Shown piece after piece: positions 16,228-21,429 of a stretch of 21,429 nt of DNA. The notes beneath the pieces were generated by a model. The model searched no databases. It saw nothing but the letters and a program-made list of their open reading frames with translations, and had not been told where the DNA came from. The translations under genes and the position numbers were made by a program. Origin of the DNA: Victivallales bacterium Lenti_02 (lineage in GTDB: Bacteria; Verrucomicrobiota; Lentisphaeria; Oligosphaerales; Lenti-02); contig LVAZ01000472.1 in NCBI GenBank assembly GCA_001603055.1, forward strand, positions 1 through 21,429. Reading direction: 5' to 3'. Positions within the stretch are counted from its first letter, which is position 1, and every line of letters starts with the position of its first letter.

Positions 16228-17085
16228 ATGCTGCCGAATTCCTATTTCATTTCGCGGGGGCCAGTCTTCTGGGCCTATGTGCGGGCAGTCAGCCAAGAGT
16301 TGGGCTATGCCGCGCCCGGTGAGATGCCTGTGAAAGTCCATTCTGCGCCCGAGATTGCGAGTGCACTTTGCGGGCGGGGGCTTGATGGTTCGGTGGTGTA
16401 TGAGACGACGAGGGGCTCCACGCCATTCGGCGAAGACCTTGTTGCCTATTTCACCTACAGGGCAGACGTTCTCAACCGAGTCGTGCGCAATCAGCTCATG
16501 GATGCCGACGAAGCGGCGGAAGTCTTCAGGCAGACTCGGGAAATGTTGAATCCAGCTTGCCCACTTCCCATGAACAAACAGACTGGCGAGAAGAAAGCCC
16601 CCGCCTACCTCACTGGCTTGGTGAACATGCTCGTGGAAGCGAACAGCGCAGGTCATCCCTGCGATTATGATCCTCGGGAACTCACAAGGTTCACCCGAGA
16701 TGGGCGCATCCTCCGAACTTTTGCCCGCCGGGTAGATGGCGCGTTCCCGAGTGTCGTGAACCCGGTCGCGATCTGGGAAATCAAGGAGTATTACTACACG
16801 ACGACGTTTGGCAGCCGGGTGGCGGACGGTGTCTATGAGACGTTGCTTGACGGCATGGAGCTAAGGGAATCGTCTGCAAGCGAGGGGGTTGCCACAAAGC
16901 ACTGTCTGATGGTTGATGGTCGCTATACGTGGTGGAACTGCGGCAAATCGTATCTCTGCCGTCTCGTCGACATGCTCAACATGGGGTTGGTGGACGAGAT
17001 TCTAGTGGGCCGGGAGGTGGTTGAGCGACTTCCCCAGCTTGTGCGGGAATGGGTGACTATGGTTCGCGGTCGCGGGGGGCAGTAG
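16228..17085 (+). CDS. Probable type II restriction endonuclease with PD-(D/E)xK-like motif, family not recognised
   Basis: A protein of 285 residues with no signal peptide or membrane segment. I do not recognise the family by overall sequence. The best functional clue is RRVDGAFPSVVNPVAIWEIK, ending at 186 and followed by EYYYTTTFGSR. Asp170, Glu184 and Lys186 fit the D...ExK arrangement of PD-(D/E)xK nucleases, where the metal-binding Asp and Glu and the Lys form the active site. NPVAIWEIKEYY resembles the central beta-strand of such folds. A hydrophobic core segment VDMLNMGLVDEILVG (247-261) lies near the end. AGGA at 16217-16220 precedes the ATG, which directly abuts the regulator stop codon (TAAATG). 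Co-transcription with a C-like regulator and divergence from an adenine methyltransferase support the endonuclease reading. The cut site is presumably the one modified by the methyltransferase. Base composition is lower in G+C than the flanks. Confidence 0.65.
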   Translation: MLPNSYFISRGPVFWAYVRAVSQELGYAAPGEMPVKVHSAPEIASALCGRGLDGSVVYETTRGSTPFGEDLVAYFTYRADVLNRVVRNQLMDADEAAEVFRQTREMLNPACPLPMNKQTGEKKAPAYLTGLVNMLVEANSAGHPCDYDPRELTRFTRDGRILRTFARRVDGAFPSVVNPVAIWEIKEYYYTTTFGSRVADGVYETLLDGMELRESSASEGVATKHCLMVDGRYTWWNCGKSYLCRLVDMLNMGLVDEILVGREVVERLPQLVREWVTMVRGRGGQ

Positions 17086-17167
17086 GATTTGCCTCAACCT
17101 GGCGCGGCCCGGCGCAACGGAAGAGCCAACATGGTTTCCCAAGGAACTTGACGCTTCGCTTTCAGCG
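17086..17167. other. Short gap between converging endonuclease and rhomboid genes
   Basis: These 82 bases contain no gene. A weak four-base-pair hairpin (CGCT, loop TTC, AGCG, at about 17156-17166) is followed by a run of seven T that extends into the rhomboid 3' end at about 17173-17179. It could end the endonuclease transcript, but the stem is short. The left flank of the island (14969-15002) likewise holds only a T-run and no good hairpin. Confidence 0.3.
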
Positions 17168-17869
17168 CTATGTTTTTTTGGTTTTGGCGGGGCGCGGGGG
17201 GGTTATTTTCCAGCGGCGGATGAGGTACATGCCGGCGAGGAAGCCGCCGACGTGGGCCCAGAAGGCGATGCCGCCGGAGCCGGTCCGACCGAGGCTCTGG
17301 TAGGCGCCGGCGAACTGGGCGTAGAGCCAGAAGCCGAGGTAGACGAGGGCGGGCAGCTTGATGGGGATGGGGATGATGAAGATGGGGATGACAAAGGTGA
17401 TCCAGCGGAAGGGGAAGAGCAGGAAGTAGGCGCCCATCACCCCGGCGATGGCACCGCTGGCCCCCACGGTGGGAATGTCGCTGCCGAGGTTGAGGGCCAG
17501 ATGGAGGACGGCGGCGAGCAGGCCCGAGAGCAGGTAGAACCAGAGGTAGCGCCAGCGGCCCAGCCGTCCCTCGATCTCCTCGCCGAATATCCATAGGGTC
17601 CAGAGGTTGCCGAGAATGTGCAGCCAGCCGCCGTGGAGGAACATGCAGGTGAGGCAGCGGAGGGCCGTCTGGCCCAGTTGGTGCCAGTCCCAGCCATGCC
17701 GCCAGATGGCCGCCCGGCCGGGCACCAGCGCCCATTCGAGGAGAAAGGCCGTGCCCGCCTCGGGGCCGAGGTAGAGCTGGTAGGCGAAGACCGCCAGATT
17801 CGCGAGAATCTGGAAGCGGGTGACCAGCGGGTAGCGCCGGTTGGCATGGTCGTTCGCGATGGGAATCAT
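17168..17869 (-). CDS. Rhomboid-family intramembrane serine protease
   Basis: A protein of 233 residues with about six hydrophobic membrane segments. It matches rhomboid proteases, which cleave transmembrane helices of substrate proteins within the membrane. Family landmarks are FLHGGWLHILGNLW (77-90, including His79, His84 and Asn88), the catalytic serine motif GASGAIAGVMGAY (136-148, Ser138) and the catalytic histidine in FWAHVGGFLAGM (203-214, His206). The Ser-His dyad is intact, so it should be active. The C-terminus is a short basic tail rich in Lys and Pro. Its ATG overlaps the cdsA stop codon (ATGA), so it is the last gene of the purA-uppS-cdsA transcript and translationally coupled. 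Its substrate cannot be inferred; being beside lipid-precursor genes is probably organisational. Confidence 0.9.
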   Translation of the reverse strand: MIPIANDHANRRYPLVTRFQILANLAVFAYQLYLGPEAGTAFLLEWALVPGRAAIWRHGWDWHQLGQTALRCLTCMFLHGGWLHILGNLWTLWIFGEEIEGRLGRWRYLWFYLLSGLLAAVLHLALNLGSDIPTVGASGAIAGVMGAYFLLFPFRWITFVIPIFIIPIPIKLPALVYLGFWLYAQFAGAYQSLGRTGSGGIAFWAHVGGFLAGMYLIRRWKITPPRPAKTKKT

Positions 17870-18750
17870 GCGGCGGCGGCGGTCAGGATGAGATAGGCGT
17901 AGAAACAGGGGGCGACGAAGATCGGGCTGTCGAGGATGTCGAGCACGCCGCCGAGCCCGGGGAGCTTGCCGGAATCCTTGAAGCCGCTGGCCCGCTTGAA
18001 GCCGGATTCGGCGACATCGCCGAGCAGGCCGAGGCAGGGGGCCACGAGGCCGAAGACCAGGGCCGTGGTCCGGGTCACCGCCTGCACCCCGTCGAGGGTC
18101 AGGGAATCGGGCCAGAGGCGGAGCAGGCCGAAGCAGCAGGCGAGGCTGGCCAGGATGCCGCCAACCAGTCCCTCCCAGCTTTTCTTGGGGCTGAGCCGGG
18201 GGCAGAGCTTGTGGTTGCCGCCGGGCAGCTTGGCGGTGAGGCTGCCGAGGACGAAGGCGCCGATGTCGGCGCTTTTGGTGGCCACGACGGCGAAGAGGGC
18301 CAGCCGGGGACCGTCCACCCCGGAAAAGTAGAGTTTGGCGAGGAAGGAGACGCTCCAGGCGACGTAGGCGACGGCGGCCAGGGAGACGCCGCAGCGGGCG
18401 AGGGATTCGCGCGAGGGCCCGGCGCGGAGCAGGTCCACGGCGAGCAGGGCCAGGAGTAGGGTGAGGACGGCCGCGTCCAGGGCCCCGGCCAGGTGGACCG
18501 GGGACTGGGGCGACAGGAGAGCGGCGAGGACCGGGGCGAGGAGGAAGCCGAGCCCGGCCACCGTGCTGGCGCGGCGCGCGCCCGGCAGGCCCATGGCGTC
18601 CGCCATGTCGTGGAATTCCTTCAGCCCGACGACCACCAGGAAAGCGCCGAAGGCGAGGAACAGGAGGCTCCCCGGCCAGCCGGGCCAGAGAAACGCGGCC
18701 AGGGCGAGAACCCCGAGGGGGATGCCGACGGCGAGCCGGTGTTTAAGCAT
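17866..18750 (-). CDS. cdsA: Phosphatidate cytidylyltransferase (CDP-diacylglycerol synthase)
   Basis: A multi-pass membrane protein of 294 residues making CDP-diacylglycerol from CTP and phosphatidate, the branch point of phospholipid synthesis. The middle shows the family's KSADIGAFVLGSLT segment and LSPKKSWEGLVGG. The C-terminal signature lies in residues about 250-275: SGFKRASGFKDSGKLPG, then LGGVLDILDSP. The usual PGHGGxxDRxDS is here PGLGGVLDILDS, so His and Arg of the signature are replaced by Leu and Ile, while Lys-Asp and both later Asp residues are kept. I recall similar replacements in PVC-group enzymes, so this probably reflects lineage and not decay. The ATG overlaps the uppS stop by eight bases, and the stop overlaps the rhomboid start. 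Such uppS-cdsA pairs are widespread. Confidence 0.92.
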   Translation of the reverse strand: MLKHRLAVGIPLGVLALAAFLWPGWPGSLLFLAFGAFLVVVGLKEFHDMADAMGLPGARRASTVAGLGFLLAPVLAALLSPQSPVHLAGALDAAVLTLLLALLAVDLLRAGPSRESLARCGVSLAAVAYVAWSVSFLAKLYFSGVDGPRLALFAVVATKSADIGAFVLGSLTAKLPGGNHKLCPRLSPKKSWEGLVGGILASLACCFGLLRLWPDSLTLDGVQAVTRTTALVFGLVAPCLGLLGDVAESGFKRASGFKDSGKLPGLGGVLDILDSPIFVAPCFYAYLILTAAAA

Positions 18751-19474
18751 GGGTTACGCCTCCGAAGCGGCGCTGGCGGCGGGCGAATTCGGCCAGTGCC
18801 CCGTGCAGGGTCTCCCGGTCGAAATCCGGCCAGCAGAGATCGGTGAACCAGAATTCGGCATAGGATAGCTGCCAGAGCAGGAAATTGCTCAGGCGTTTCT
18901 CGCCGGCGGTGCGGATGACGAGGTCGGGATCGGGGAGTCCGGCGGTCTGGAGCCGGGCGGCGAGGGTGGCCTCGTCGATGGTGCGGGGATCGAGGGTGCC
19001 GGCCTTGGCCTCCTCGGCGAGCTGGCGGGCGGCGGCGGCGATTTCGGCGCGGGAGCCGTAGCTGAGGGCGAGGGTCAGGGTACCTTCCTTGCCGCCGGCG
19101 GTCTGTTTGACGACCCGGTCGAGGCGGACGCGCACCAGATGGGGCAGACGCTCGGGCTGACCGATCACGTGCAGGCGGATGCCCTGCCTGAGCAGGTCGC
19201 CGAGCCGGGCGTCGAGAAACTCGCGGAGGAGGCCCATGAGGGCGCGGATTTCGCCGGGGGGGCGCTTCCAGTTCTCGGTGCTGAAGGCGTAGAGCGTCAG
19301 GTGGCGGATGCCGAGTTCGCGGCAGGCCTCGACGGTGCGGCGCACGGCCGCGAGACCGGCGCGGTGCCCCTCGCTGCGGGGCAGGCCGCGCTGCTGGGCC
19401 CAGCGCCCGTTGCCGTCCATGACGATGGCCACATGGCGCGGCAGGCGCGAATCCGCATCCGCCGCCGGACTCAT
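18743..19474 (-). CDS. uppS: Isoprenyl (undecaprenyl) diphosphate synthase
   Basis: A protein of 243 residues, the normal length of cis-prenyltransferases that build the C55 lipid carrier for peptidoglycan and other wall polymers from farnesyl and isopentenyl diphosphates. Motifs are HVAIVMDGNGRWAQQRG (14-30, catalytic Asp20), GHRAG (36-40), AFSTENWKRP (63-72), LSYGSRAEI (137-145) and DPDLVIRTAGEKRLSNFLLW (182-201). The last is usually RTSGExR; Ala190 replaces the Ser. The reading frame is open far upstream through purA, so I placed the start at the ATG at 19474. There the start overlaps the purA stop by one base (TGATG) and the protein begins just before the first motif. It is cytoplasmic or membrane-associated and is followed by cdsA with an eight-base overlap. 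Confidence 0.95.
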   Translation of the reverse strand: MSPAADADSRLPRHVAIVMDGNGRWAQQRGLPRSEGHRAGLAAVRRTVEACRELGIRHLTLYAFSTENWKRPPGEIRALMGLLREFLDARLGDLLRQGIRLHVIGQPERLPHLVRVRLDRVVKQTAGGKEGTLTLALSYGSRAEIAAAARQLAEEAKAGTLDPRTIDEATLAARLQTAGLPDPDLVIRTAGEKRLSNFLLWQLSYAEFWFTDLCWPDFDRETLHGALAEFARRQRRFGGVTHA

Positions 19475-20751
19475 CAGCGGGGCGCCTCGAAGGTCTGGGC
19501 GCGGCGCGGGCCGACCGAGACGATCTGGAGGCGGGCGCCGATCAGCTCCATGAGCCGGGCGATGTAGGATTTCGCGCGCTCGGGCAGGTCCGCGAAGCAG
19601 GTGACGCGGGTGGTGTCCTGGCACCACCCGGGGATTTCCTCGTAGACGGGCTTCACCCGCGCCAAGTCCTCGCTGTCGCTGGGCATGTCCTCGATGATCT
19701 CGCCGTCCAGCTCGTAGGCCGTGCAGATTTTCAGGGTCTCGAACTCGTCGAGCACATCCATCTTGGTGAGGGCGATGCCGGTGACACCGTTGAGCATGAC
19801 CGCGTAGCGGCTGGCGACCGCGTCGAACCAGCCGCAGCGGCGGGGTCGCCCGGTGGTGGCGCCGAATTCGCCGCCTTTGGTGCGGATGTACTCGCCGGTC
19901 GCATCGTGCAGCTCGGTGGGGAAGGGGCCGGAGCCGACGCGGGTGGTGTAGGCCTTGTGTACGCCGACCACTTCCTGGATGAGGTTCGGGGGCACGCCGG
20001 TGCCGGTGCAGGCGCCGCCGACCGTGGTGTTGCTGCTGGTCACGAAGGGGTAGGTGCCGAAATCGATGTCGAGCCAGGTGCCCTGGGCACCCTCGAAGAG
20101 GATGGACTTGCCCGCCGCCGCCGCCCGGTTGAGCAGCAGCGTGGTGTCGGCCACCATGGGGGCCAGGCGGGCGGCGATCCGGCTCAGCTTGGCCCATTCG
20201 GCCTCGAGGTCGAGCTGGGCGGTTCCCATTTCCTGGAAGAGGCGGTTGTACTTCTCGCCTTCGGCGAAGAACTTGCGGCGCAGGGTCTCGGGCCGCTTGA
20301 GGTCGCGGGCGCGGATGCCGCAGCGGTTGGCCTTGTCGGCGTAGGCGGGGCCGATGCCGCGCTTGGTGGTGCCGATCTTCTGGTCGCCCAACTGGCCTTC
20401 CTTGAGGCCGTCGGCCAGACAGTGGTACTCGAAGAGAAGCTGGCAGCGGTCGCTGATGAACAGCCGGTCAGAAATGTCGATCCCCTTGGCTTCGAGCCCG
20501 TCCAGTTCCTTGTCCAGGCCGGTGAGGCTGACCACGAGGCCGTTGGCGATGACGCACTGGGCCTCGGGCCGGAGGATGCCCGAGGGAATCAGATGAAGGA
20601 CAAATTTATTCTCCCCGATCTCGACCGTGTGGCCGGCGTTGTTGCCGCCCTGGAAGCGCACCACAATGTCCGCGTCGCGGGTGAGTACGTCGATGATCTT
20701 CCCTTTGCCTTCATCGCCCCATTGCAGGCCGACTAGCACCGTGTTGGCCAT
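19474..20751 (-). CDS. purA: Adenylosuccinate synthetase
   Basis: A cytoplasmic enzyme of 425 residues that condenses IMP with aspartate using GTP, the first committed step from IMP to AMP. The family pattern is complete: LQWGDEGKGK (9-18, catalytic Asp13), VRFQGGNNAGHT (31-42, catalytic His41), KIGTTKRGIGPAYADK, FEGAQGTWLDIDFGTYPFVT, the SSNTTVGGACTGTGVPP loop and the C-terminal SVGPRRAQT guanine-site motif. GGAG lies about eight bases upstream of the ATG on the reverse strand (near 20760-20763). It is the first gene of the purA-uppS-cdsA-rhomboid transcript. The leader contains an intrinsic terminator (20806-20835), which suggests attenuation of the whole operon. Confidence 0.97.
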   Translation of the reverse strand: MANTVLVGLQWGDEGKGKIIDVLTRDADIVVRFQGGNNAGHTVEIGENKFVLHLIPSGILRPEAQCVIANGLVVSLTGLDKELDGLEAKGIDISDRLFISDRCQLLFEYHCLADGLKEGQLGDQKIGTTKRGIGPAYADKANRCGIRARDLKRPETLRRKFFAEGEKYNRLFQEMGTAQLDLEAEWAKLSRIAARLAPMVADTTLLLNRAAAAGKSILFEGAQGTWLDIDFGTYPFVTSSNTTVGGACTGTGVPPNLIQEVVGVHKAYTTRVGSGPFPTELHDATGEYIRTKGGEFGATTGRPRRCGWFDAVASRYAVMLNGVTGIALTKMDVLDEFETLKICTAYELDGEIIEDMPSDSEDLARVKPVYEEIPGWCQDTTRVTCFADLPERAKSYIARLMELIGARLQIVSVGPRRAQTFEAPR

Positions 20752-20805
20752 TGGCTAACTCCGCTGGTTGAGGTGGAAATTCCGCTCGAGATTGCCGGGA
20801 AGACG

Positions 20806-20835
20806 AAAAAACGCCCGACCGCAACGGTTCGGGCG
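20806..20835 (-). terminator. Intrinsic terminator in the purA leader (possible attenuator)
   Basis: On the reverse strand, a ten-base-pair GC-rich stem (20835-20825 with 20821-20812, one bulged base, loop TTG) is followed directly by six T (20811-20806). This is a textbook Rho-independent terminator. It points toward purA and ends 55 bases before the purA ATG. The only upstream reverse-strand DNA before the divergent gene is about 100 bases, so the transcript it would end is probably purA's own leader. No known riboswitch or leader peptide was recognised. Confidence 0.7.
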
Positions 20836-20934
20836 CTTGCAACTTGCCTCGGTCCTGTTGCCGCCGTAAACTAGCGTGTTCCCCGTCAAATGCAATGCCG
20901 GAGCCGATGGCCGGCCCTGTCCCGGGTAGGAAAC

Positions 20935-21429
20935 ATGTTGCTCGCCAGTTTGCAGAACCCCCGCGTCAAATTTCTCGCCAAGCTCCGCGACCGGCGTCCC
21001 CGGGACCGCGAGGGGCTGTTTCTGGTCGAAGGCTACCGGGGGGTGCGCCGGGCGCTCGATAGCGGCTGGCCCCTGAGCGAGCTGTACATCTGCCGGGAGC
21101 TGTTCCAGGGGGGCAACGAGGAGGAGCTGATCGCGGCCTGCGCGGCGGCGGGGACGGTGGTTTTCGAGACCACGACACCGGTGTTCCAGAAAGTCGCCTA
21201 CCGCGACCGGCCCGAGGGCCTGCTGGCCGTGGCCCCCCAGCGCCGCCGGAGTCCGGACGAGCTGCCCGCGCCGCCCCGCCCCCCGCTCTATCTGGTCGCC
21301 GAACGGATCGAGAAGCCGGGCAATCTGGGCACCATGCTGCGCAGCGCCGACGCCACCGGGGTGGACGCCCTGCTCCTGGCCGACCCCTGCACCGACCTGT
21401 TCAATCCGAACGTGGTGCGCGCCAGCACC
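20935..21429 (+). CDS. TrmH/SpoU-family RNA 2'-O-methyltransferase, partial at the 3' end
   Basis: The reading frame stays open for 165 codons to the last base, so the gene is cut by the window end. The N-terminal part (about 1-95) is a substrate-binding domain of the L30e-like type: LASLQNPRVKFLAKLRDR, then GLFLVEGYRGVRRALDSG. A proline-rich linker leads into the SPOUT methyltransferase domain. There LVAERIEKPGNLGTMLRSAD reaches residue 140 and carries the NxGxxxRSA motif 1 (Asn130, Arg137). FNPNVVRAST near 156-165 is the start of motif 2. The family methylates ribose 2'-OH in rRNA or tRNA using S-adenosylmethionine; the exact target cannot be told. The start follows AGGA with only three spacer bases; the TTG right after it is an alternative. 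It is divergent from purA. Confidence 0.88.
   Translation, partial: MLLASLQNPRVKFLAKLRDRRPRDREGLFLVEGYRGVRRALDSGWPLSELYICRELFQGGNEEELIAACAAAGTVVFETTTPVFQKVAYRDRPEGLLAVAPQRRRSPDELPAPPRPPLYLVAERIEKPGNLGTMLRSADATGVDALLLADPCTDLFNPNVVRAST

Larger units (their letters stand above)
15003..17085. other. Low-G+C restriction-modification island
   Basis: Three genes form a compact cassette: adenine methyltransferase (reverse), then a small XRE regulator and a probable endonuclease (forward). Composition differs from the surroundings. The 60 bases 15181-15240 hold 30 G/C and 16441-16500 hold 32, while 13021-13080 in the GH2 gene hold 48. The cassette sits cleanly between the prepilin-like gene and the rhomboid gene. 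This supports acquisition by horizontal transfer. No transposase, integrase, tRNA or convincing flanking direct repeat was found, so the mechanism and the exact ends are unknown. Confidence 0.75.

Noticed and set aside
14969..17167. Direct repeats or an attachment site flanking the restriction-modification island
   Set aside because: Comparison of 14969-15002 with 17086-17167 gave only short GC-rich similarity that could be chance; no integrase or tRNA is present.
20811..20840. tRNA T-arm-like GGTTCGGGC near 20826
   Set aside because: No acceptor or anticodon arm surrounds it; the hairpin with its A-run is better explained as a reverse-strand terminator.

Overview
The window is GC-rich DNA, roughly two-thirds G+C by eye in most genes. 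The gene content points to the Planctomycetes-Verrucomicrobia-Chlamydiae group, most likely Lentisphaerota. Three things suggest this: a prepilin-type protein with the FTLIELLVV/ASMLLPAL leader next to secreted carbohydrate-active proteins, several beta-helix lipoproteins, and a CdsA with an altered signature motif. The lineage is inferred from protein style only.

Positions 1-14133 form a carbohydrate-utilisation cluster. Four genes run in one direction with short gaps: a heparinase II/III-like protein (5' end missing or broken), two right-handed beta-helix proteins with lipoprotein-type signal peptides, and a TIM-barrel glycosidase-like protein without a signal peptide. A reverse-strand Gfo/Idh/MocA oxidoreductase converges on them across a strong hairpin. 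Divergent from it is a very large secreted GH2 enzyme of about 1520 residues, with extra N- and C-terminal modules. A prepilin-like pseudopilin gene follows. Together these look like machinery for depolymerising a complex, possibly uronate-containing, glycan and oxidising the released sugars.

Positions 15003-17085 hold a compact island with clearly lower G+C. A Dam-family DNA adenine methyltransferase on the reverse strand is divergent from a 78-residue XRE helix-turn-helix protein. That gene is directly abutted (TAAATG) by a 285-residue protein carrying a PD-(D/E)xK-like motif. I read this as a type II restriction-modification system: M gene, controller (C) gene and probable endonuclease gene. 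A perfect 17-base palindrome in the divergent promoter region is positioned to act as the C-protein operator. The endonuclease is not one I recognise and is the best candidate for something undescribed.

Positions 17168-20751 are a reverse-strand housekeeping operon, purA-uppS-cdsA-rhomboid, in which every junction overlaps by 1-8 bases. An intrinsic terminator lies in the purA leader. A TrmH/SpoU RNA methyltransferase gene starts divergently at 20935 and runs off the end of the window. No tRNA, rRNA, CRISPR array or insertion sequence was recognised, and no stretch longer than 300 bases lacks a gene.
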